Of a stretch of 64,000 nt of DNA, positions 42,599-50,980 are shown one piece after another. Made by a program: the position numbers and the translations under genes. Within the stretch, counting starts at the first letter, position 1; every line of letters begins with the position of its first letter. Source of the stretch: Mycobacteriales bacterium (GTDB lineage: Bacteria > Actinomycetota > Actinomycetes > Mycobacteriales > SCTD01); NCBI GenBank assembly GCA_040902655.1, contig JBBDWV010000025.1, positions 53,301 through 117,300 on the forward strand, in the 5' to 3' direction. Under the pieces are notes generated by a model. It was not told the origin of the DNA. It worked only from the letters and a program-made list of their open reading frames with translations, and made no database searches.

Positions 42599-44599
42599 GT
42601 GTCCGCCCTCAACGACGTCGTCAAGCGGATCGTCGTCGGGCGTGCACTGCGCAGCGACCGGCAGGGCGAGCAGGCGCTGCCCAAGCGGCTGGCCCTGCCG
42701 ATCTTCGCCAGCGACCCGTTGTCGAGTGTCACGTACGCCACCCAGGAGCTGTTGGTCGTGCTGACCCTCGGCGGCCTGGCCTATCTGTACCTGACGCCCT
42801 ATCTCGCCGCCGGCGTCGTCGTGCTGCTGGCTGTCGTGGTGGCGTCCTACCGGCAGTTGGTGCACGCCTATCCGAGCGGCGGCGGTGACTACCGGGTCGC
42901 GTCGCAGAACCTCGGGCACCGGGCCGGCGGCGTCGTCGCCAGCGCCCTGCTCGTCGACTACGTCCTGACGGTGGCGGTCTCCGTCAGTGCCGGCGTCGAC
43001 AACATCATCTCGGCCTTCCAGGGGCTGGCGGACCACCGGATCGCGCTGGCGCTGGGCCTGGTCACGTTCCTGACGGCGATGAACCTGCGCGGCGTGAAGG
43101 AGTCCGGCAAGACCTTCGCGATACCGACGTACGGCTTCGTCCTCGGCGTGCTGGCGATGATCGGGTACGGGCTGCTGCGGACCGCCTTCGGTGACACGCC
43201 CGTCGCCGAGAGCGCCGCCTACGAGGTGGTCCCCGAACAGGGCAAGGCCGGTATGACGGGGCTCGCCTTCGCCTTCCTGGCGCTGCGCGCGTTCGCCACC
43301 GGCTGCACGGCGCTGACCGGCGTCGAGGCCATCGCCAACGGCGTACCCGCCTTCCGCCGGCCCCGGAGCAGGAACGCCGCGACCACGCTGGCGCTGATGG
43401 GCGGCCTGGCGATCACGATGTTCGCCGGGATCACCGCGCTGGCCGTGCTCGCCCAGGTCCGGTACTCCGGCGATCCGCAGCGGCAGTTCCCCGGTTTCGG
43501 CGAGGACGAGGTCCAGCGCAGCGTGATCGCGCAGCTGGCCGCCGCGGTCTTCGGGGACGGCAGCCTGCCGTTCTTCTCTCTGCAGGTGATGGCGGCCGGG
43601 ATCCTCGTCCTGGCGGCCAACACGGCCTACAACGGCTTCCCGCTGCTCGGCTCGATCCTCGCCCAGGACCGCTACCTGCCACGTCAGATGCACACCCGTG
43701 GCGACCGGCTGGTCTACAGCAACGGCATCCTGCTGCTGGCCACCTTCGCCGGCCTGCTCATCGTGGTCTTCGACGCCGACGTCAGCCGGCTCATCCAGCT
43801 CTACATCGTGGGGGTCTTCACCGCGTTCACCCTCGGCCAGACGGGGATGGTGCGGCACTGGAACCGATTGCTCAACAGCGGCTCGGTGACCAGCGACCAA
43901 CGCCGCGGCGTGCTCCGCAGCCGGGCCATCAACGTCACCGGCGCCAGCCTCACCGGCATCGTGCTGGTCATCGTCACGGTCACCAAGTTCGTCCACGGCG
44001 CCTACCTGGTGCTCATCGCGATGCCGATCCTGTACGTGCTGATGCGGGCCATCCACGGCCACTACACGCGGGTGGCGGAGGAGCTCGAGCCCGAGGACGA
44101 GCTGGTGCCGCTGCCGAGCCGCAACCACGCGATCGTGCTGGTCTCCAAGGTGCACGCCCCGACGTTGCGTGCGCTCGCCTACGCCCGGGCCACCCGGCCG
44201 TACGACCTGACCGCGCTGACAGTGTCGGTCGACCCGGACGACACCGCGCAGCTGCAGGAGCAGTGGGAGCGCCGGGACATCCCGGTGCCGCTGACCGTCC
44301 TCGACTCGCCCTATCGCGAGATCACCCGGCCGGTGCTGGAGTATGTCCGCGACCTGCGCCGCAAGAGCCCGCGCGACGTGGTCACCGTCTTCATCCCGGA
44401 GTACGTCGTCGGTCACTGGTGGGAACAGCTGCTGCACAACCAGAGCGCGCTGCGGCTCAAGGGTCGGCTGCTGTTCCAGCCCGGCGTGATGGTGACCAGC
44501 GTCGCCTACCAGCTGCGGTCCTCGGATCGTCGGCGCGACGACGACGCCGGCTCCTCGCCGGGCGACATCCGCCGTCCGGGCGTCGACGAGCCGGCGTGA
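42599..44599 (+). CDS. APC-superfamily permease, KimA-like, probable potassium importer
   Basis: This 666-residue protein has about 12 membrane helices (30-460) and a cytosolic C-terminal domain of about 170 residues. PIFASDPLSSVTYATQELL early in the chain matches the KimA family, as does AFATGCTALTGVEAIANGVP. KimA of Bacillus subtilis is a high-affinity K+/H+ symporter. The two adjacent RCK genes support a potassium role here. The GTG start follows a short leader with hairpins. Its stop overlaps the start of the broken methyltransferase gene (GTGA). Confidence 0.88.
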   Translation: MSALNDVVKRIVVGRALRSDRQGEQALPKRLALPIFASDPLSSVTYATQELLVVLTLGGLAYLYLTPYLAAGVVVLLAVVVASYRQLVHAYPSGGGDYRVASQNLGHRAGGVVASALLVDYVLTVAVSVSAGVDNIISAFQGLADHRIALALGLVTFLTAMNLRGVKESGKTFAIPTYGFVLGVLAMIGYGLLRTAFGDTPVAESAAYEVVPEQGKAGMTGLAFAFLALRAFATGCTALTGVEAIANGVPAFRRPRSRNAATTLALMGGLAITMFAGITALAVLAQVRYSGDPQRQFPGFGEDEVQRSVIAQLAAAVFGDGSLPFFSLQVMAAGILVLAANTAYNGFPLLGSILAQDRYLPRQMHTRGDRLVYSNGILLLATFAGLLIVVFDADVSRLIQLYIVGVFTAFTLGQTGMVRHWNRLLNSGSVTSDQRRGVLRSRAINVTGASLTGIVLVIVTVTKFVHGAYLVLIAMPILYVLMRAIHGHYTRVAEELEPEDELVPLPSRNHAIVLVSKVHAPTLRALAYARATRPYDLTALTVSVDPDDTAQLQEQWERRDIPVPLTVLDSPYREITRPVLEYVRDLRRKSPRDVVTVFIPEYVVGHWWEQLLHNQSALRLKGRLLFQPGVMVTSVAYQLRSSDRRRDDDAGSSPGDIRRPGVDEPA

Positions 44600-45840
44600 G
44601 CGAGCTCGTCGACCTCGAGATCGGTGCCGTCGCCGCGGGTGGCGCGTGCGTGGCCCGGGCCGGGGACGGGCGGGTGGTCTTCGTCCGGCACACCCTGCCC
44701 GGTGAGCGCGTCCGCGCGCGGATCACCAGCCGGACCAAGCACTTCCTGCGCGCCGACGCGGTCGAGATCCTCTCAGCCTCGCCGGACCGGGTCGAGCAGC
44801 CCTGCCCGTATGCCCGGCCGGGCCGCTGCGGCGGCTGCGACTGGCAGCACGTCGCCCTCCCGGTGCAGCGGCAGCTCAAGGCGCAGCAGGTGCAGGAGCA
44901 GCTACGACGGGTCGGCAGGGTGGAACGGTCCGTCACGGTCGAGGCAGTGCCGGGCGACGTGGACGGCCTGCGCTGGCGGTCGGGTACAGGTCGAAGGCGC
45001 GCAGGTCCTCCAGCACCCAGCCGGCATCGAGCAGCACCCGCAGGTCGCGCGAGAACGACGCCGCGTCGCAGGAGACGTACGCCGTCCTGCGCGGGCGCAG
45101 GGCGGCCAGCGCCCGCGTGACATCGATGCCGGCTCCGGCGCGGGGCGGATCCAGCACCACCAGGTCGGGCGCACCGAGCCGGCGGATCTGCGCCGCGTCG
45201 ACGGCCGCCGTCCGGATCCGCACCTGGGGCAGGTCGGCGGTGTTGCGGGCGGCGTCCGCGCAGGCCCGCGGGTCGGACTCGACCGCGAGCACCGAGCCCT
45301 GCACGCCGACCCGCTCGCCCAGGATCGCAGCGAACAGTCCGACCCCGGCGTAGAGGTCGACGGCGTGCTCCCCCGGCTGCGGGTCCAGCCCGTCCAGGAC
45401 CGCCTGCACCAGCACGTCGGCCGCCCCTGGGTGCACCTGCCAGAAGCCGCCGGCCGCCACCTCGTACGAGCGGCCGAGCACGGTGTGCCGCAGGCCGTGC
45501 GGAGCGCGGAGCGGGCGATCCTCGACGACCAGCCCGGCCTCGACCTCGGGCGGCTGCACCCGACGGCCGCTGACCGTGACCACCCGCTGGTCCCCCTCGG
45601 CCGCCACCTCGACCGCCGTGGCACCGGGCCACCGCAGCGCCTCGGCGCCGACCGCCTCCACCGCCTCGGACGCGATCAGGCAGAAGTCGACCGGCTCCAG
45701 CTCGTGCGAACGGTGCCGGTGCAGGCCGGCGCGGCCCGAGGGATGACCGAGCACGTGGAGCTGGTCGCGATCCTGGCGCCCCGTTCCGGCCGACCTCCGG
45801 GGCACAGGACTCAGGGTCCCGGGCCGAACGGCCGAGGGTA
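44596..45840 (+). pseudogene. TrmA/RlmD-type RNA (uracil-5) methyltransferase broken by an internal inversion
   Basis: The plus strand encodes the N-terminal part: a TRAM domain (VDLEIGAVAAGGACVARA, FVRHTLPGERVRARI), the iron-sulfur Cys set CPYARPGRCGGC and GDVDGLRWR. It then becomes nonsense at about 44985. The catalytic part is intact but on the minus strand to about 45742. The true C-terminus resumes on the plus strand as MTEHVELVAILAP (45743-45781) and stops at 45838-45840. Re-inverting the segment restores RAFDLYP-MTEHVELVA, the standard family ending. About 25-30 bp after DGLRWR seem lost. As written, the plus strand gives a 174-residue truncated protein. Either a real inactivating inversion or an assembly/amplification chimera. 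Confidence 0.85.
44985..45742 (-). other. inverted segment carrying the methyltransferase catalytic domain
   Basis: Read on the minus strand this piece encodes GRAGLHRHRSHELEPVDFCL, AAGGFWQVHPGAADVLVQA, the SAM motif VDLYAGVGLFAA, DPPRAGAG and the nucleophile region YVSCDAASFSRDL, ending RAFDLYP. These are the central and C-terminal motifs of the same gene whose N-terminus lies upstream on the plus strand. An open frame continues on both sides on the minus strand, but the flanking residues are antisense. Breakpoints are accurate to a few bases. No IS element or long inverted repeat is at the ends. Confidence 0.85.
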
Positions 45841-45845
45841 GGAAC

Positions 45846-47648
45846 ATGCCCGCTTCCCGTCGCCTCTTTGTCCTGCCCGTCCTGCTCGCTGCGGTCCTCG
45901 CAGCCGGCCCCGCAGCCCTGGCGACGGAGCCGGCGACGGAGCCGACCGCGGCCGCGGACGCCACCTCCCGGTTCGTTCCGCTGCCGCCGACCCGCGTGCT
46001 CGACACCCGCTCCGGCCTCGGCGCCGCTCAGGCGAAGGTGGCCCCGAAGGGCTCGGTGGTCCTGCAGGTCACCGGCACCGGCGGCATCCCCACCTCGGGC
46101 GTCACAGCGGTCGTCCTCAACGTCACCCTCACGGCGGCCACCGGCCCCGGCTTCGTGCAGGTCTACCCGACGGGCCGCGCCACCGAGGGCTCCTCCTCGA
46201 ACCTCAACGTGCAGAGCGTCGGTCAGACCGTGCCGGTCCTGGTGACGGCGCCGGTCGGCGACGGTGGCCGGGTGACCCTCTACACGCACGGGGGCGGTCA
46301 CCTGCTGGCCGATGTCTCCGGCTACTTCACGCTGTCCGGGGAAACGGCCGCAGGGCGGTACCGGCCGCTGACGCCCGCGCGCATCCTGGACACCCGCAGC
46401 GGGCTCGGCGCCCCGAAGGGGCCGCTGGGCAAGCAGCAGGCGGCCACCGTCCAGGTCACCGGCCGCGGCGGTGTGCCCGCCTCCGGCGTCTCGGCGGTGG
46501 CGCTGAACGTCACCGCGACCGGCGCGCCTGTCGCCGGGTTCGTGCAGGTCGTCCCGTCGGCGGGCAGCACTGCTGCCGGTGCGTCGTCCAACCTCAACGT
46601 GGTGGCCCGGCAGACGGTCGCCAATCTGGTGGTCGTCCCCGTCGGCGACTCCGGCGCCGTCGACGTCTACAGCTCCGGCGGCACGCACGTGCTGGCCGAC
46701 GTCGCCGGGTGGTTCACCGACGACAGCACCGCGCCGTCCGGCAACGGCCTGTTCGTCCCGGTGGCGCCCGAGCGGCTGCTCGACACCCGCAGCGGCAGCA
46801 AGCCCGGCGACGCCGCCCAGGTCCAGGTGGCGCCCCTCGGCCGCGCCGGCATCCCGACGAGCGGGGTCAGCAGCGTCGTGCTCAACGTGACCGCCACGCT
46901 CCCGATCGCCGGCGGTTTCGTGCAGGTCCTGCCGACCGGTTCGGGCACCCTCGGCGGCTCGTCCAACCTCAACCTCGAGCGTCCGGGCCAGACGGTCGCC
47001 AACGCCGCCGTCGCCACCCTCGGGGAGGGCGGCCTGGTCACCCTCTACACCCTGCGCAGCACCCACCTGCTGGCCGACGTGGCGGGCTGGTTCACCGGTC
47101 CGTCGACCTCCGACGGCGCGCTGCCCGCCGAGCTGCAGGGGCTGCGGGTGGCGCCGCGGAGCAGCGCCCCGTACGACGCCGCGGGCTGGCCGCACTGGAC
47201 CGACGCCGACGGCGACTGCCAGGACACGGCGCAGGAGGTGCTCTCGATGGAGTCGATCTTCGAGGCGACGCTGAGCGGGGACGGCTGCTCCGTCCTCGAG
47301 GGCCTGTGGGACGACGCGTGGACCGGAGACCAGCACTCCTCCGCCGTCGAAGTCACCGTGGAGCACCTCGTGCCGCTGACCGAGGCGCACGCCTCCGGCG
47401 GGCACGCCTGGGACACCGCCCGCCGCCAGGCCTACGCCAACGACCTGGCCGCCGCCGAGCACCTGCTCGTGGTGGGCACGGACGTGAGCACCGACCGCGC
47501 GGACCGGGCGCCGGACGCCTGGCAGCCGCCGCTCGAGAGCAGCCGCTGCCAGTACGCCCGGGACTGGGCCGGCGTGAAGAAGCGCTGGGAGCTGTCGGTG
47601 ACGCAGGCCGAGCTGGACGCGCTGAAGGCGATGCTGGGCACCTGCTGA
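45846..47648 (+). CDS. secreted triple-repeat protein with C-terminal HNH (DUF1524/GmrSD-like) nuclease domain
   Basis: This 600-residue protein has a signal peptide (RRLFVLPVLLAAVLAAGPAALA). Three repeats of about 130 residues each carry LDTRSG (near 49, 178 and 309), VVLNVTxT, FVQVxP, SSNLN and a closing HLLADVxGxF. The last 180 residues match the HNH domain of GmrSD C-terminal-type secreted nucleases: VEHLVPLTEAHASGGHAWD, ANDL, WQPP, CQYARDW and VKKRWEL. The usual NRSKGD stretch reads STDRADR, so a catalytic or metal residue may be altered. It probably degrades extracellular nucleic acid or binds the cell wall through its repeats. Confidence 0.87.
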   Translation: MPASRRLFVLPVLLAAVLAAGPAALATEPATEPTAAADATSRFVPLPPTRVLDTRSGLGAAQAKVAPKGSVVLQVTGTGGIPTSGVTAVVLNVTLTAATGPGFVQVYPTGRATEGSSSNLNVQSVGQTVPVLVTAPVGDGGRVTLYTHGGGHLLADVSGYFTLSGETAAGRYRPLTPARILDTRSGLGAPKGPLGKQQAATVQVTGRGGVPASGVSAVALNVTATGAPVAGFVQVVPSAGSTAAGASSNLNVVARQTVANLVVVPVGDSGAVDVYSSGGTHVLADVAGWFTDDSTAPSGNGLFVPVAPERLLDTRSGSKPGDAAQVQVAPLGRAGIPTSGVSSVVLNVTATLPIAGGFVQVLPTGSGTLGGSSNLNLERPGQTVANAAVATLGEGGLVTLYTLRSTHLLADVAGWFTGPSTSDGALPAELQGLRVAPRSSAPYDAAGWPHWTDADGDCQDTAQEVLSMESIFEATLSGDGCSVLEGLWDDAWTGDQHSSAVEVTVEHLVPLTEAHASGGHAWDTARRQAYANDLAAAEHLLVVGTDVSTDRADRAPDAWQPPLESSRCQYARDWAGVKKRWELSVTQAELDALKAMLGTC

Positions 47649-47675
47649 CCCCTGGGTACCTGCTGACCAAGGGCG

Positions 47676-47879
47676 TCAGCGGACCCGGTGGGCGGTGAGC
47701 GCGACCGCGTCCTCGACCGGCAGCGGCACGAACACGCCGGTCAGCGGGATCGTGGCCTGCACCAGCCGGCAGACGGCGCGTCCGCCCTCGAGCAGCAGCA
47801 TCAGAGCGAGCGGGATGAGCAGCAGCCGCGGGGAACGGATCCACGACGACAGCTGCACCGGGCTGGACGTCCCCGTCAT
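47676..47879 (-). CDS. small membrane protein, unknown
   Basis: This 67-residue protein begins MTGTSSPVQLSSWIRSPRLL and has one or two hydrophobic segments (LLIPLALMLLLEGGRAV and a weaker TIPLTGVFVPLPVE). No family recognised. It converges on the HNH protein gene and is divergent from the HTH gene at 47999. Codon use fits the neighbours, but the support is only moderate. Confidence 0.55.
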   Translation of the reverse strand: MTGTSSPVQLSSWIRSPRLLLIPLALMLLLEGGRAVCRLVQATIPLTGVFVPLPVEDAVALTAHRVR

Positions 47880-47998
47880 GGTGCCCCCCCGACCCGAGTT
47901 GCCGAACCCGCTCCTGCAGTTCAGCACAAGGGCGCCTGATCCGCAGCCCGCGCCGCCGCATGTCCCCCGGGACCGCCTGTGGTCCGTAGGGTTGTCCC

Positions 47999-48352
47999 AT
48001 GCCACGGCCCGATCCCGCCCATTTCGAGCAGCTGCTCGTGGCCGCGAGCGAGCGGGCCCGTGGCGTGCGCATCCACCTGCTGACCACGATGGACAGCGCC
48101 CTCGAAGCCGATGCCGTACTGCAGGCTCGCCTGTTCAACCAGATCCTGACGGAGGTGTCGGGCATCGCGCGGACCTTGCAGTCCGCTCGGCTCGACGCGG
48201 TGCTGTCCCTGCGCGAGCAGGGCTACTCCTACGAGGACATCGCGCGCATCCTGGATGTCTCCAAGGCCCGCGCGCAGCAGCTGGTCGCGTCCGCACGGCG
48301 TCGGGCCGATGCCCCGCGGTCGGCGGACGGCGGTGGCCTGTCCGGGGGCTGA
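47999..48352 (+). CDS. small helix-turn-helix protein, sigma-70 region 4-like
   Basis: This 117-residue protein has a helical N-terminal part (HFEQLLVAASERARGV, LEADAVLQARLFNQILTE) and a C-terminal helix-turn-helix AVLSLREQGYSYEDIARIL then DVSKARAQQLVASARRR. The HTH resembles sigma factor region 4 or a homeodomain-like fold. A DNA-binding regulator is likely; targets unknown. The ATG at 47999 has no strong Shine-Dalgarno, which suggests a leaderless transcript. Confidence 0.75.
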   Translation: MPRPDPAHFEQLLVAASERARGVRIHLLTTMDSALEADAVLQARLFNQILTEVSGIARTLQSARLDAVLSLREQGYSYEDIARILDVSKARAQQLVASARRRADAPRSADGGGLSGG

Positions 48353-48456
48353 CACAGGCGTCTTGCGCCGCTAGACGTCTTTACGCCTAACGTCGGGTGC
48401 ACGGTGTCAGACCAATCTGCACCGTCACCCTTCTCCAGCCCAGGAGCGCGCGGCGG

Positions 48457-48642
48457 ATGTGTCCTGAAATCGACGTCTCGTTCGATGGTGACGACGTCGT
48501 CGTGCACTGCCAGACCTGTGGCCGCTCGTGCGTGGTGCCACCGGGACTACCGGTTCGTGCGTTGCGTCAGTTCTACGACCTGCATCCCGAGGACCGCGCC
48601 CCGGAGTCGCACCACGACGGTTGCCCGCAGTGGCAGACTTGA
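48457..48642 (+). CDS. small cysteine-containing protein
   Basis: This 61-residue protein begins MCPEIDVSFDGDDVVVHCQTC and contains CQTCGRSC and a later Cys near the end (DGCPQW). The CxxCxxxC spacing could bind zinc. AGGAG about 11 bases upstream and codon use support it. No family recognised. Another small Cys-containing frame follows about 70 bp downstream. Confidence 0.55.
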   Translation: MCPEIDVSFDGDDVVVHCQTCGRSCVVPPGLPVRALRQFYDLHPEDRAPESHHDGCPQWQT

Positions 48643-48713
48643 GTTCACCCCGGGCCGCGATCCTCGACCTGCGGGCGCGGGAGTGAGGAGTAGCTGGCAT
48701 CGGGCGGATCTTC

Positions 48714-48884
48714 GTGGCTTACGCGAACGACGGTGTCGCCGACAGCTATGACGCCGTCTGCCGGCTGTGTCGTGAACGCGGCCGACTGCATCCCCACGAG
48801 TCCTTCGCCGAGCAGATCCGGTTGTTCGCGCAGCAGCACCGTCACGACGACGTGCAGGAGCCCGCGCCGGACGACGACGGCTGA
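48714..48884 (+). CDS. small hypothetical protein, start uncertain
   Basis: This 56-residue frame reads VAYANDGVADSYDAVCRLCR, then HESFAEQIRLFAQQHRHDD and an acidic end. It has a CxxC. The GTG at 48714 is the first canonical start but is 23 bp from the only Shine-Dalgarno-like GAGGAG (48685-48690). An ATC at 48699 would be correctly spaced and give IGRIFVAYANDG. It ends just before the convergent trmB stop. Confidence 0.45.
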   Translation: MAYANDGVADSYDAVCRLCRERGRLHPHESFAEQIRLFAQQHRHDDVQEPAPDDDG

Positions 48885-48891
48885 GCCGGTC

Positions 48892-49569
48892 TCAGACGAT
48901 CCGGTCGTCCGACGACCCCCGCCGCACGGCCACCAGGTCGTACGACGCGCGGCCGGCGTCGCTCCCGCGCTGTTCGAACCGGGTGGGCGGGCGGGCACCG
49001 CGCTCCCGGGAGACGATGTCGAACGCCCGATGCGCAGCCAGCACCCCCAGCGCCTGCGCCGCGTACGCCGTCCAGTCCGTCGCGACGTGCAGCCGCCCGC
49101 CCGGACGCAGCCGGTCCGCGACCAGGTCGGCGAACTGCGCCGTCACGAGCCGGCGCTTGGCATGCCGCGACTTGGGCCACGGGTCCGGGAAGAACAGGCG
49201 TACCTCGTCGAGCTCGCCCGGGCCGATCCGCTGCGCCAGCACCTCGCGTGCGTCGGCCTCCAGGACCCGCACATTGGTCAGGCCGGCCGTGTCCACCAGC
49301 CGCAGCAGGTTGCCGATGCCGGGGGTGTGCACCTCGACCGCGAGCAGGTCGCGCTCCGGGTCGGCGGCCGCCATGGCTGCCGTCGCCTCACCCATGCCGG
49401 AGCCGATCTCCAGCACCAGCGGCGCCTGTCGGCCGAACGCCTCCGCGACGCGCACGTCGACCGGCACGCCGTACACCGGGAGCAGCCGCTCCAGCGCCTC
49501 CCGCTGCCCGAGGGTGACGCGCCGCCGCACCTTGTAGGTGCGCACCGGCTCCCGCAGCGACGTGTCCAT
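48892..49569 (-). CDS. trmB: tRNA (guanine-N7-)-methyltransferase
   Basis: This 225-residue SAM-dependent enzyme forms m7G46 in tRNA. It has the SAM loop LEIGSGMGEATAAMA, AVEVHTPGIGNLLRLV, the catalytic/RNA region RLFFPDPWPKSRHAKRRLV and the C-terminal TRFEQRG. All are TrmB family marks. The ATG at 49569 is clear, 48 bp from the divergent NfeD-like gene. Confidence 0.93.
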   Translation of the reverse strand: MDTSLREPVRTYKVRRRVTLGQREALERLLPVYGVPVDVRVAEAFGRQAPLVLEIGSGMGEATAAMAAADPERDLLAVEVHTPGIGNLLRLVDTAGLTNVRVLEADAREVLAQRIGPGELDEVRLFFPDPWPKSRHAKRRLVTAQFADLVADRLRPGGRLHVATDWTAYAAQALGVLAAHRAFDIVSRERGARPPTRFEQRGSDAGRASYDLVAVRRGSSDDRIV

Positions 49570-49617
49570 CGCCCGATTGTCCGGGTAGCGGCGCCGGGTC
49601 GGGGATAGGGTCCGGAC

Positions 49618-50052
49618 GTGGACCTGGTCTGGCTGCTAATGGGGGTGGGTCTCGTGCTCGCCGAGCTGTTCACGCTGACCGTCGTCCTCGGCATGCTCGG
49701 TGTCGCCGCGCTCGTGGCCGCAGGTGTGGCCTTCGTCGGTATCGGCGCGGTCGGCCAGGCCGTGGCCTTCGCCGGCACGTCGACGGTGCTGCTCGCCTTC
49801 GCGCGACCGCCGGTGCAGCGGATCCTGAACAAGGGCGACGACGGCCGGCGCACCGACGCCCGGATGCTCACCGGTTCGACGGCGGTCGTCGTCGAACGGG
49901 TGAGCGACGGGTCCGGTCAGGTCCGGCTGAACGGTGAGCTGTGGCGTGCCCGGCCGTACGCCGGGACCGCCCCGGTCGACGCGGGCCTCCCGGTCACCGT
50001 GGCGGCTGTCGAAGGCGTCACCCTGCTGGTCTACTCGCCCGATCTGCCCTGA
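49618..50052 (+). CDS. NfeD-like C-terminal domain protein
   Basis: This 144-residue membrane protein has three or four helices (VWLLMGVGLVLAELFTLTVV, GMLGVAALVAAGVAFVG, and GQAVAFAGTSTVLLAFARP), then a cytosolic OB-fold (LTGSTAVVVERVSDGSG, GELWRARPYA). It is the short NfeD type that always accompanies SPFH/stomatin genes. The next gene encodes the SPFH partner, 22 bp downstream. The pair is thought to organise membrane microdomains. Confidence 0.9.
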   Translation: MDLVWLLMGVGLVLAELFTLTVVLGMLGVAALVAAGVAFVGIGAVGQAVAFAGTSTVLLAFARPPVQRILNKGDDGRRTDARMLTGSTAVVVERVSDGSGQVRLNGELWRARPYAGTAPVDAGLPVTVAAVEGVTLLVYSPDLP

Positions 50053-50074
50053 TCACCTACCGAAAGCTGGCACC

Positions 50075-50980
50075 GTGGAATCCGCTGGACTGCTGCTGGT
50101 CATCCTTGCGGCGATCGTCGCGATCGTGCTGTTCAAGACGGTGCGCATCGTGCCGCAGGCCTCCGTGTTCGTCATCGAGCGGCTCGGCAAGTACAGCCGG
50201 ACCCTCGAGCCGGGCATTCACCTGCTCGTGCCGGTCCTGGACCGGGTGCGCACACAGACCGACATCCGCGAGCAGGTCGTGGGCTTCCCGCCGCAGACCG
50301 TGATCACCAAGGACAACCTGGTGGTGGGCATCGACTCGGTCATCTACTACTCGATCATGGACCCCGCCTCCGCCCAGTACAAGATCGAGAACGTCGTCTC
50401 GGCGATCGAGCAGCTGGTCGTCACGACGCTGCGCAACGTGGTCGGGGGGATGCAGCTCGAGGACGCGCTCACCGGCCGCGACCACATCAACGAACGCCTG
50501 GCGGCCGTGCTGGACGAGGCGACCGGCAAGTGGGGCGTGAAGGTCAACCGGGTGGAGGTCCGGGGCATCGAGCCGCCCCCGACCATCCGGGACGCGATGG
50601 AGCAGACCATGCGCGCCGACCGGGGGAAGCGGGCGGCGATCCTGACGGCAGAGGGCGAGCGTCAGTCGGCCGTGCTGTCCGCAGAGGGCTCCAAGTCCGC
50701 TGTCGTGCTCAACGCCGAGGCTGACCGCACGGCGACGATCCTGCGCGCCGAGGCGGACAAGGAGTCGGCGCTGCTGCGGGCCCAGGGTGAGGCGCAGGCC
50801 ATCGCCATGGTGGTCGAGGCGATCAAGGCCGCGGGTGTGGACGACACGGTGCTGGCCTACCAGCGCCAGCTGCTGCTGCCGCGGATCGCCGAGGGAGACG
50901 CCAACAAGGTGTGGTTCGTCCCGACCGACATCGCCGGTGTGATCGGCCAGCTCGGCATCGGCGAGCGCGGGAAGATCTAG
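50075..50980 (+). CDS. SPFH/stomatin-like protein (Band 7)
   Basis: This 301-residue protein has one N-terminal membrane anchor (LLLVILAAIVAIVLF), the Band 7 domain (VPQASVFVIERLGKYSRTLE, PGIHLLVPVLDRV) and an alanine/glutamate-rich coiled-coil tail (AAILTAEGERQSAVLSAEG). The C-terminal end returns to VWFVPTDIAGVI. Slipin-type proteins form large membrane rings with NfeD partners. The GTG start follows the NfeD-like gene by 22 bp. Confidence 0.92.
   Translation: MESAGLLLVILAAIVAIVLFKTVRIVPQASVFVIERLGKYSRTLEPGIHLLVPVLDRVRTQTDIREQVVGFPPQTVITKDNLVVGIDSVIYYSIMDPASAQYKIENVVSAIEQLVVTTLRNVVGGMQLEDALTGRDHINERLAAVLDEATGKWGVKVNRVEVRGIEPPPTIRDAMEQTMRADRGKRAAILTAEGERQSAVLSAEGSKSAVVLNAEADRTATILRAEADKESALLRAQGEAQAIAMVVEAIKAAGVDDTVLAYQRQLLLPRIAEGDANKVWFVPTDIAGVIGQLGIGERGKI

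Noticed and set aside
45624-46006. Separate minus-strand methyltransferase gene with its own N-terminus
   Set aside because: Residues before GRAGLHRHR on the minus strand are antisense to the true C-terminus and the leader of the next gene, with no TRAM or FeS cysteines. The inversion explains all pieces.
44457-47462. Minus-strand open frame of about 1000 codons
   Set aside because: It overlaps the secreted repeat protein, which has a signal peptide and real motifs. The translation is low-complexity and without a family.
47640-47670. Direct repeat ACCTGCTGACC near the end of the HNH gene
   Set aside because: Two 11-bp copies around the stop codon look like chance or a tiny duplication; no structure or function suggested.
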